NCBI GenBank assembly: GCA_023512835.1
Contig: CM042088.1
Coordinates: 33,869,664 to 33,933,663, forward strand
From: Taxillus chinensis
Lineage: Eukaryota; Streptophyta; Magnoliopsida; Santalales; Loranthaceae
DNA length: 64,000 bases
Direction of reading: 5' to 3'
Part shown: positions 20,756 through 32,700 of the stretch, in pieces
Layout of the letters: the number at the start of each line of letters is the position of its first letter
Numbering within the stretch: the stretch's first letter is position 1
Made by a program: the position numbers and the translations under genes
The notes under the pieces: model-generated
What the model saw: only the letters and a program-made list of their open reading frames with translations
Told to the model about the DNA's origin: nothing
Database searches by the model: none

Positions 20756-23700
20756 ATGGTTTTTTGCAGGGTGATATCACTATGGGCTCTTTCGAAATGC
20801 AATTCATCTCCAACCCAGTTGTCTTCAATTTGCAGATTCTCTTCGTCCAAATCATCTTTTCCAATTCAGGTAGGCTTCTTTTCTCATGGGTCATTTCAAT
20901 TTGCTGGGTGGGATTTTTTTATATTTTAATTTTAAGTTTTTAATTTTTTTAATAATAATAATGAAATATCAACTTTTTTGGTTTCTTAATTGGGTTGTGA
21001 GAAACATAGACGGGTTTGTTTATTTTCAATCAAGCTAAGAAATTCTGGGACCTCGTCTCTCTTTCCATGTTTGTGTGATTTGATTTTACTTAGTCAGTAG
21101 AAGGTTCCGTTTTTTTTTTCCTTCGCTGTGAATCTTTCTTTTGATTTAATGTGTTTATTTTTACTGGTATCCTCCAACAGAATGTGGGATTCATTGGGCT
21201 AGGAAATATGGGGCTTCATATGGCTAATAATCTTCTTAGAGCTGGATATGGAGTGACTATTCATGACATGTAAGCTTTATCGTTTTCTATACACTTTTAG
21301 ATGCAGTGCCTGTATGGTATGAAGTCGCGTATTATCTATTTTGCTTCTGTTACAACTTAGGAGCATGTGTTGTGTGGACGTGCCCCTGTCATGTAGTATG
21401 AGTCCAGTTTTCCAACTAGGTTTAATGCACCTAGCATTGGAAAGGAATTAACTTTTTGTGTCCGATTCCAAATTTGATTCCTATTGAATCATCAATTTTG
21501 GTTGCATGAAAAACCTTACCTTCCCTTCTGTAAGCTTCTTAGGATTTTCTTTGTTCTCAAACGTTCCCCAGAAATGATAATGTAATGAAGATGTTTGCGG
21601 ACCAGGGTGTTCCGACAAGATTGACATCTGCTGGGGTTGCAGAAATGAGTGATGTTGTTATTACAATGTTGCCATCACCATCTCATGTGAGTTTCATTAT
21701 CTGCTTTGATCTATTAGCCCTTTCCACAAGTTATCCTGGCCCCCAAGAATATGTTGTTTCAGGGGCCCATTTTGTTTCTGTTCACACGGGCAGTAGATTT
21801 GGCTTGATCAAGTTGAAAGTTCAAATCTATGTAAATAATAAATGGGTAAATTAGAGAGTTAGCTAGGAATCAAATTCATAAGTTTTTTTTTTGTTTTGTT
21901 TTTAAAAAGTTCTTTATACAAACTTGGTGACTTCTGAATTTGATTATTTTTTAGTCATTGTAGATGTGTTGAAGCTGAAGCCATTTTGCCTCCAAATTAT
22001 ATATATTTCTTTGAATCTGATTGTACACCGGTTTGAAAATAGTTTTCTTATTTATATAGGCACTGGATGTTTACACTGGACCAAATGGTTTGATTCATGG
22101 CAGATTTCCTGTAAGACCTTGGTTGTTAATAGATTCGTCTACAGTTGATCCTCAAACATCAAGAAAACTTGCTGTGGCTGCTTCTAACTGTGTTCTGAAA
22201 GAAAAGAAAGGTAGTAATGAATAAATCAGTCATACTGCTATATTTGTACTTGACATGGAATGTTTTAGGCTAAAATGCTGATGCGTACTCTTACTTGACA
22301 ACAATAACATACGTTAAAGTTATGAGATTATGGGTAGTTGTTGTTTTGGTCTTTGTATACTTTTCTGTTAGTCAGTTGATGTGTAGTTGCTATATCGTGT
22401 GCCAGTAAAACAAGATGTCTGCCTGATTAATTTCTAATTTTCATCCCTATTCTCTATGGTCTACCAAAGAGTTTTAGGCATCATCTGAATGCGTTTGGGG
22501 AATCTGATCTGATTTATACTTCCTAGTAGAAACCCTTGAGGGTTGAGCCATAATTTAAAGAACATTCTAATTTCTGTATGCGATTTTCATGTAAATCATG
22601 TAAACTAATGCAGTGTAACTATTAGTGGATTAATTAATGATGCCCACTGCTTAAGCTGTGACCTTTCCAAATTTCGTTTAGACACAATTTTCCTTTGCTT
22701 TTTGTATGTTCAAATCATTTATTTATGCAGATAATTGGGAGAGCCCTGTCATGTTAGATGCTCCTGTATCTGGAGGTGTTCATGCTGCAGAAGCTGGAAC
22801 ACTTACTTTCATGGTATGATTTTTCATCTGAAATTTAAATTATAATTTGATCTACAATATTTTCATGCCGGTGGGAGCGGGAAAACTACCTAAGAGTCAA
22901 ATTTTATTAATAACAAGTCACATAAAATAATAGTGATTAAAGGTAGTGGAGATGTTCCCTTGCACAATTGCTGAATGTTTAGACAGTATTGAGATTAATT
23001 CTAACATCCTTGAAGCACGGTTTGATTGAAAATATGACTTGCTTTTTCTAGAAATTTCTTGGCCAAACATGAAACTGAGCTGTAGTCCATTCGAATTTAT
23101 TTCCATTAACCTTGTAATAAAAATGCTTAGCCCAAATCCTTATTATTTGGGTTTTATTTTGGATAAGTAAAAAGCTAATGTTAAACCCAGAAGATCAGTC
23201 AAGATTCTAGCAAAGGAAGTAACTAAACTAAGTTAAGGGAAAGATGTAGATTTTGATTGTTAAACTAAATTAGTAACTAATTAAAAGAACAATTATCTAG
23301 TTTGAATTTTACTAAGTTATGTAGATGTTTAGAGCAACAGGATTAAGCACAATTCTATCCAATTACTAAGATGTGTATCTTGTTTTATGTCTTGAAGGTG
23401 GCATACTAACAAACCTTACTCCCTTCTCTTGGAAGCAAGGAAGTATGATATTTTAGATGATAGTCTCCTACTTTTGGGACTGACTATTAACTAGTACCTC
23501 CTGCTCTATGATAACATGATTTTTTGTAAGGTTTATTTCAATTTTTGGATTTCTCCTTGTTTAGCAATCCTGTTTTATTTTTCAAAACACGTTTGTTTTT
23601 AAAAACGGTGGGTCTAGATAAATTTTTACTACTCATAAATACTTTTAAATTTATTGGGTTCACTGTTTTAAAAAATAATTCTATTTTCAAAAATAATACC

Positions 23701-26700
23701 ATTTTACCAATTGGCCCCCAAATTTAATTCTAGGCTTTCAATGTCTTTGTTTTAACATTTGTTAGTTTCTATTTACAACTATTATTGCAATGGTTAGTGG
23801 TGAAGACATCAAAAGCCTTAAAAAAGCAAAAAAGCATAGTTTTTAAAGCATTACTTAGGCATTGTGAAGAAGGCAAGGCACTAGGGAGCTTTGCTTTATT
23901 GTAGAAAGGCCCATGCCTGGCCCAGGTGAAGCGGCATATTTTTACTTTTATTTCTTATTTTTCAATGCCATTTTGTACATTGTTTATTTTTTTTCCTTTT
24001 TTCTAGCTAGTGTTACGTTGCATCTTCCCATCCCACCAGCTAGTGTTGCATTGTCTTCTTCCTCTACGACAAATCGTCAGGCATCTTCTTCTCTTGAGTG
24101 ACTATCTTCTTTGCCTATGGCCACCAGAGAAGAGCTCATCGGCGGTGTAAAGGTCTTGGAGAACGGATGTGAAGGTGAGGAAGGGATGGATCAGATCAAT
24201 GTTTTTGGATCGGGATGAACTTGGCCTGGTTGAGGTCATGGAAGGAGAGTTTTGGACTAATCCCCATAGTGTAGTAGTGTGGAGGAAAAGTGGATGTGAG
24301 ACGTCAAAGTAAGTGACAAGTGTAAACAGATAGAAGAGAGAGGGAGAGTGTGTGGAGGATTAGATTAGTATCTTGTTATTGTCAAAAGAAATGACTCAGA
24401 GACAGAAATGTGATTGGGACCTTCTATTTATCCTAGAAAATGCTACTTGCAAGCCTAACGTGCACGAATTATGCAATGAAAGTTGATGTGACTTATGAAA
24501 CGTTCACTCAAAAGTAGATACACGTTTGAAAAGGATACTTTCGAGCAATGCATATACATTTTTGAGCAAAACCTATATTTGAACACTACGTCTGAATCAT
24601 ACTTACTGCTCAAATGAGAAAAATCTGAGTATATTTAAATCATACTTACCGTTCGAATGGAAGGAATTTAAACATATTCAAATCATATTTGAGCAGGTGG
24701 AATTTTTGAGCACTTACACCGAATTAAACTTATGTTGGATGCATTCCACGTTACCTTTCATTTTAGGGTGTGCGCAATAGGCTTGCATTAAGGGACTATA
24801 CATAGCACTCTTCCTTATCCCATACTGTCTCTCCTTTGAACCACTTCAAATTATTAAAATTATATGTTTTTGCTATATTTAATTAATTTATAAATATAAT
24901 TTTATATATTAATATATGTTTTAAAAAATATGTTAAGTTGTGTTTTATCTAATTTTACAAATTAGAATATATATTAGAAATGCCTTTGTTGCCTAGTCAA
25001 TGCCTAGACATCTTAAAAACTACCCAAAAAAGTGTTAGGCTACTCTATTATTGTCTAGAAAGAATTTGACATTCATTTATTTATTAAATAAATAATCGAC
25101 ATTAGGCCAAGGCCTAAAACAAAAACTATATACTATTCAAGTTCATGTTTTGAACCATAATGGATGAACGAGTATAAGAGAAAGAATGAACTCCTTGACT
25201 TTATGGTATTTAAGGGGGCTAACTTTTAAATAGTAGGCTAATTTATCTTTGTTTTTAAACATTGAGGAATGAATTTAAACAAAGTGTTATTCTAATTGGT
25301 TGTAATTGTTGTCAACAATGATGACAAATTGTTGAAAAAGTTGGTATTTGCATATTTGAATAAATAGGTAGAGTGATCTGATTTGAGTTAGGTTCCAAAG
25401 AGAGTTTAAATGTGTAAACATCCTAACTACCTCCTGTGAAGACTTTAGTATGTTGTAGACTACGTTGATTTTGTGTTGAAGGATAAAGTTAAAAAATCAA
25501 TAAAAGTCAGCAAGAGTCAACTTTAAGATGAGATTGACAAAAGTCAATGGGTCAACCTTAGAAAATTGGTGGTTAATACGAGTTAACAACTATATGTGAA
25601 GATGGCATCAAATTGTGACTGTAATTGAAGTTGGAAGCTAATTCAGACACTAAGACATGAGATCAATCTGGACCCAAAGCATAAATCCATGCAAACCATG
25701 CAAATCCAAACATTGGAGGGGGCAATCCAGACATGTTTGCTGTATGAACAATGTCGCAAACCTGAAAAAAAAAGGCTAAATCTAACCAAAAGAGATAACG
25801 TTGTTGATCTGAATATTTTCGTATTACGGACAATGATGCAAATCCAAAAAAAATCAAATCCGGACATGGATCATATAAGTAGAATGATACTGTTTGGGTG
25901 TTTGTATATGAAATGTTCATATTAGAGGCAAATCCGAACATGTAGTAAATTCAGATAGCGTTGCATCCGACAATTGTAAATCTGGACATAGAGTATTCAA
26001 CAATCTACTAGCTATGGATGTCAACATTAAAGATGCTTGTATTAATCTAGACTTAAGAAGTTCAGAAGTAGACTTTACCTCGCATGTCCAAATCACTACT
26101 CAATAGTAAAAATGTAGCATTGGAAAGTTCAAGAATGGTTTGAGTCAGATTTGAAAAGTGTAGCTGGCCCTAAATTGAATAGAGAGCTAAGGCGAAGCTA
26201 GGGTAACCAAAAATTGACTTATAAAAGGAAGAGAAATGTTCAGAACTTCGGGTTCAAATTCAAGAGTTCAAGTTTATCACAAGACATAGTGAAACTTAAG
26301 AGAGAAAAACCCAGATTTCTGGATGAAGTTAAGCAGACTATTACAATTAAATAGAGACTACACGAGTTAGAAGAAGAACAAACATGAAGGAGATGTTTTT
26401 CTTTTTATAACAATTTTGTTATTGTAATATAGAGAAAGAAAAGGAGAGAGAGAGATCTATCCATTGTAAGAGGTTGTCGCCTCAGTGCATTGTAATCAAA
26501 AGGAGACACCACACTAGTGATCTCCTCATATAGTGTATTGTCTCAATGTAGGTTGTAGCCTTACCACCCGTGAAATAGGTCATCTTTGTCGGACCCCATT
26601 TTGTCCGGGTTGGACATATATATTTATTATTTCATATCTGTCATTGACTTTGTATAGAAAATAAAGAGGCGTAACCATTAAAATAAAGGGAGGGAAAAAG

Positions 26701-29700
26701 ACAGTCACAGGTGATGGAAAATCAAATTTGAGAATCAACACCTCCGACCACGCTCAATTCTGAGGTCAAATGACAAAGTTATGGTCAAAACAGTGTTCAG
26801 ACCGCTAATAGCGGTCAAATGATAATTGACTTACAAAATCGCACTCCAAATTAGGTCACGAACCTCACCATCATGATCCTCTCGTCATTGTGAGAATTTT
26901 GATATATATATTGGCTATTTTTAAAAAAAAATAAAAAATGTATGAACAGTACCCGCGTATTGTTCACAGCCCGAAAAATAGTAATCTAAAACTAATACTA
27001 AAAAAAAAATCATGTGTGAACAGTACCGCGTACTGTTCACAGGCCCAGAAATATATAAATTTTAAACTTAAAAAAAAATATTTTTTTTTAAAAATAAAAT
27101 AAAATAAAAATTAATTAATAAATAATAATAAATTCTGACATGTTTGTTTTTTTATTTTGTTTTTTTGTTATTTATTTTTTTTAAAAAAAACAAAATCAGG
27201 AAAAAAAATAATATTTCAAATCCGGGTACTGTTCATGAACAGTACCCGTATACTGTTCATGAACAGTATCGCCGACAGTTTTTTTTTCTCTTCTTCTTTA
27301 ACTATAAATACCCCTCATTTTTCATCCAAAAAAAAAAAAAAAATTTTCCCCCCAAAAAAGCCACTTTCCCTCTTCCTTTCTCTTCATTTTCCTTCCCAAA
27401 ATCCAAATAAAAAAACCTCATATTTCATCCCAAAAGTCCTACGAATTTTTCAAAAAAAAAAAAGAAGTCTACTCTCTCTTCCTTCCTCTCCACTCTCCTT
27501 TCCCAAAACACAAATCAAAAAACAAAATTTTTCATCCCAAAAAATTCTACGAAAATTCTAAAAAAAAAATCATCCTTTCTCATTTTTCAATCTTCAAACA
27601 AAAAAAACCCAAAAATCATTATATATCTTCCTTCCTTTACAGCAATAAATCAAATCCAATTTTTTCCAATCCCTCCCAAGTTCCGATCCGTCTCCGGCAT
27701 CGATTTCAAGTTCCGGCCAAGCTCCGGCGAGTTCACAGTTTTCCACCGGACTCGGAGTTTCTTTCAACACTACCGACGCCCACAGGATAGCTCGGACGTG
27801 GTGTCGCTGTCAAGATCGATAAAGTCGGTTCCGCTACCTTTTTATTATTACTTATTTTGTGCTATATTGCTAAATTTCGTTTTTTTTTGTTTGTTATTTG
27901 TGTTTCCTCTTTTTTTTTTTGTTTAAGTACTTGTAATATTATTTTTATCTCTTTGTATTTTTTTCTTTTCTTTTTCTCTTCTTGTTGTATTTTTTACTTT
28001 TGTTTGTTTATTTTGTTGTATGTAATTGTAATATGTACAAAGAAAAAAAAAGTAACAAACAAAAAGAGAAAAAAAAAGAGAGACAAAAAAAGAGAGAAGG
28101 GATTGTATTTAGTATTCCGGTACACACACCACACAATTGTTTAATTTTTGGGTTTAGTTATTTTTATTTCTTTGGTATGTTGCTTGTTTTTATTGTTGTG
28201 GTAAAAAAGGTAAAAAAATATTTTTTTAAAACTCAAATCAATACAAAAATATATGATTTTATGAGGCATATGTTCCAAAAAAAAGTGTAAAAAATCATTT
28301 TTTTTTAATAATATAGTGATATAAATATATTTTTCTTGTTTTATTAGGTATGTTTTCAAAGCAAAAGATGTAAAAAAAAAAAATAATTCACATAAATAAA
28401 ATAAAGTGATATAAATGTTTTTTTGTGTTATTATGTTAGTTTTCCAATATAAAAAAAGCAAAAGATGTAAAAATGTTTTTTTAATTCACATAAATAAAAT
28501 AAAGTGATATAAATGTTTTTTTGTGTTATTATGTTAGTTTTCCAATATAAAAAAAAGCAAAAGATGTAAAAATGTTTTTTTAAATTCACATAAATAAAAT
28601 GAAGTGATATAAATGTTTTTTTGTGTTATTATGTTAGTTTTCCAATATAAAAAAAAGCAAAAGATGTAAAAACGTTTTTTTAATAGAATACAATGATATA
28701 AATGTTTTTTTGTGTTATTATGTTAGTTTTCCAATATAAAAAAAACAAAAGATGTAAAAATATTTTTAATTCGCATAAATAGAATAAAGTGATATAAATG
28801 TTTTTTGTTATTATGTTAAGTTTTCCAATATAAAAAAAAAACAAAAGATGTAAAAACGTTTTTTAATTCACATAAATAGAATAAAGTGTTATAAATAGTT
28901 TTCCAATATAAAAAAACAAACAAACAAACAAAGATGTAAAAAACATTTCATTTTTTAAATAGAAAATAATGGTGATAAGTATAGTATTCTTAGATTTATC
29001 AAGTATGTTTTTCAATACCAAAAATAAAACAAAAATAATAAAAATAACCAAAAGGCTTAGTTAAAAAAAAAAAAACAAAAGCAAAAAAAAATGTTTTCAA
29101 ACCAAATACCAAAAGATTTCATGTTCCATTTAAAAAAAAAAACAAAAAAACAAAAAAACAAAACAAAACAAAACAAAAACAAAAAAACAAAATATTTAGG
29201 ATTTCCTTTAGAAATATATGGTAAAACAATTTTAATCATAACTTTAACAAATAACTTAGTAAAATAAAAGCATAGACTTTCTAGGAAAACTATAGTTCCT
29301 TGACCCAATTACAACAGTAAAAATAAATAAAAACCTCCTCCTCCGAAAATAGATACCGAAAGGGCGCTGTAGGAGTGCTAATCCTTCCCTACACGTAACC
29401 AACTCCCGAACCCTTCTCTGATAACGCAGACCACACCTTAAACTACTCAAAGTAGAGGGTATCCAACTGTACCCCAAAAACAGTTAGTGGCGACTCTAAA
29501 TTTCTCACCATTGGTTTAGTTTGTGCTCACCCCAAAAGGGCCCGGACGAAAACCAGTGATGACAATCTTGACCAAACCATGTAAATCCTTGTGGGTTTTT
29601 TTACGCACTTTATTTTCTGTTGGTTGATAAGTTCGGCCTAACAAATTACTTCAAAGAATCATAAACCATCAACCCAGTAATTTGAAAGAAGACTTGCAAG

Positions 29701-32700
29701 TTAAAGTTAGGTAAGGTGTTTGAAAAATAACTTATAATTAGTAGGTAGCATTACCTCTATCAAAGTTAGATCTAGCATAGGTTTGAAGTGTAGGTTGAAC
29801 CTTAGATCTTGATTGGAGTAGAACGATCTAGAGATTCAAAGATCCTTGGTTGGAGCCAAAGGATTTATGAGATTTAAAGGTTGTGTTGAAGGGTAAACCT
29901 TGATGTAACAATAGAATTAATGCCTTGTGACCTGAAGGTCACATGTTTGAGTTGCGAAAACAGTCTCTTGCTAAAAAAAGTATGGGAAGGTTGTATACAC
30001 TAGGATAAAGTGTGGCCCGGCCACTTCTCGAACCTCATGGGGAACTTTTGTACACTGGATTTGTCTTTAAAAGTTGTGTTGTTTTATGTGAGTGATATTG
30101 ATTCAACCCTATCCCAATATCATAACTCTCGCTGTCTTGGGAACTTCAATTGGTATCGGAGCTTGATTCACTCAATAAATATAAGATTAATTGGTTTGTC
30201 TCCAATTGGTATCAGAGCTTGATTCACTCAATAAATATAAGATTAACTAGTTTGTCTTCAATTGGTATTAGACATATATGTAGCTTAACAGTTTGGTACG
30301 CTAAAGATAGTAGTTGTTTTGTTGTTGAGCATATTTAGCTTATTGAGATAAAATGGAGCGAAACATATGTACCCTTATTATAATTGAAAACTCATATGTT
30401 AATTCATCACTAGTTCTAACATTGATTATAACTCTCTCATACATATTTTTTATTTAACTCATATATTTGATAAGAATAATCTTATTTTTCAAAGCCTACC
30501 AGAGCATATATTTAGGTATTCTGTCATAGGTTTTCTTCAAATCTATAAAAATTATGCGTAAATCCTTTTTTGTGACTCTAAACCTCATATATGAATTATT
30601 TCCATAGTAAATCTTCTAGGCATGAAATTGAATTGGTTTTCTAATCCTAACATGCTATCTTAAACAAATTATAGCATACTTTCATTAGTTTGAACCTACT
30701 GCAATCCTCCTCTTTTATCCGGGCTTGGGATTGGCATTGTTAGCACAAGCAAGGTTTATTTATTCTCCATCGAATATATCATCAAACCCATACAAAATAG
30801 GCTTATCATATTCCATCTTTGAAAGAAAAGAAATGAATAAATCAAAACTAAACACAATCCAACAAATTTAAAAGATCAAGAGAAAAAGAAACTCAAACTC
30901 TTCAAATGAGTCCTCGGTTGGAAGATAAAACTGGAAGTCATGTCCTTGAACCTAAGAATCTTCATCTTATAACTATTTAAAATCTTCCGATTACACTTAA
31001 AACACCCATCTGGTGATTTTGTTCTCAACATATCTATGACCTTTGGTGGTACTTTTTGTAAATTTTTATATTTTTTTCTTTTCAATTGTTTTTTTGACGT
31101 GACACTTTTATATTGTTCCTTTACATTAGTAAACTTTTAGATGGATGCATTTATGTATCATACATAACAGGGAGAATGTCATTGCCTCTTTTTTCCCATA
31201 ACTGTTACGATCATCTAATCACTGAAAAAAATGGTATATGCACCAGGTTGGTGGTCCAATGGAAGCTTATCTGGCTGCAAGGCCTTTGTTTCTTGCAATG
31301 GGAAAAAGTACAATTTATTGTGGTGGTACTGGAAATGGTTCTGTAAGTATTCGTATATCATAAATGTTGGGATTGATACAACAAATGGCCTTTTGTGGAA
31401 GTCAATGGTGAGAATAGGTGCTTTGGGTTTTGATCAAAGTAGTGTTAGTTGCGGTACATTGCTTGCATTAGGCAATACAACGCTAACTGATAAATCAGTG
31501 TAAGGAATACTGCCAATTTTTGATAATTTTCTTAAATATCTAAATCTGACAATTAAATTTCAAGAAGATTTTCATATCCCTGCAAGCCAAGTGCAAGCAT
31601 GGACATGAAGCTGTCCTACCGGGAAAGCTTCAGCTGAAACACAAGCATGGTTGGTTCTTCATTGTGAGTGCAAGACACCTTGCAAGAACTTACAAACATT
31701 TATGCTATGCACACATGCAAATACATGTACTATGTTGAATACAACATGTACACTTGTTGCATTTATGTAAGTCCAAGTTATATTTGTGTTTTATAGGAGA
31801 GTTCAGAAATTGGGTAGTTGCAAATATATTCTCTCTTTCTCCAGTCCCTATTACTCGACACAGGACCTACAACTTTATTCTAACTGCACATTTTGATTGT
31901 CTTCAGAATTATTGATGTTCTTTTTCACTATGTAAAGTTATGCTTAATGATTAGGCATCAAAAATATGCAACAATTTAGCTATGGCAGTGAGTATGCTAG
32001 GGGTGTCAGAGGCATTTGCTCTTGGTCAGAGGCTGGGTATTGCAGGTGGTACTCTGACAAAGATATTTAACTCCTCAAGTGCTCGATGTTGGAGCAGGTA
32101 CCCAAACAACATTATTATTTTGTTTCCACCTTTTTAATGATTTTTATTGTTTGGGGCCATAGAAACACCAATTTGTTCTCTTAGAAGTGCTTATCACCTT
32201 GAGCTATATATAATTCTGATTTTATAGATTTTTACTACTGTAGACAACGCTTTGAAAATAGCAATAGCCTCAAAAATGTTTGTATAGTGAAATGATAGGG
32301 AAATAAATTGAGTATTTTTTATTAGACCGAGGACTGCAATTGCAAGCTTGGAGATAATGAAGAAAAACATATTGCATATAAAAAATTGAAAGGCAAACAC
32401 ATGATTGTGAAACTTGAGGGCTTTGGGCAAGCATACCCTTTTCTATAGACCCAGGACTGCAGTTGCAAGTTTGGAGATAATAAGGAGAAATAAATTATGA
32501 ATATTTTTTTCTTATGGACTCTGGACTGCTGTTGCAGGTTTGGAGATAACGAGGAAAAATATATTGCATATAAAAAATTTAAAGGGAAACACATGTTTGT
32601 GAAAGTCAAGTGCTTTTGGCAAGCATAGCCTTTTCTAAGTGACTTATGTTATTTCTGTAACTGAGCTTGCGTGCAATTGTCCTTTTCCAATGGCATGTGG

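Larger units (their letters stand above)
26587..29564 (+). mobile_element. LTR-type insertion (family A), copy 1, TSD ATCTT
   Basis: It starts TGTCGGACCCCATTTTGTCC and ends AAAACCAGTGATGACA, flanked by perfect 5-bp duplications ATCTT (26582-26586 and 29565-29569). Only one TATA (TATAAATACCCC near 27303) and no gag or pol are seen, so it fits a solo LTR. The ends are partly inverted (TTTTGTCCGGG against TTTTCGTCCGGG). The last 250 bp, with GGTGGCGACTCT-like text, match copy 2 at 52727-55461 nearly base for base. The class is probably Ty3/gypsy, by inference from the 5-bp duplication and the tail. Confidence 0.8.
25474..29643 (+). mobile_element. Copia-type solo LTR in intron 5, split by another LTR
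   Basis: It starts TGTTGAAGGATAAAG and ends GGCCTAACA, giving TGTT/AACA ends. The R/U5-like part reads ATGTAAATCCTTGTGGG, then a T-rich tract, then GATAAG, in the style of copia LTRs. The 2978-bp insertion at 26587-29564 lies inside it, so the original LTR is about 1.19 kb. A primer-site-like TTGGTATCGGAGC appears downstream at 30150. The outer target duplication was not found, so the left boundary is provisional. Confidence 0.5.

Noticed and set aside
20740..20943. Alternative first exon frame (starting [11 protein letters not shown])
   Set aside because: Its frame does not join exon 2 in phase, lacks a proper ATG at its start and runs into the intron; the frame from 20756 gives a presequence and correct phase.
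27144..28290. Phe/Lys-rich ORFs in intron 5
   Set aside because: They come from poly-T and poly-A tracts in the family-A LTR; no family resemblance.
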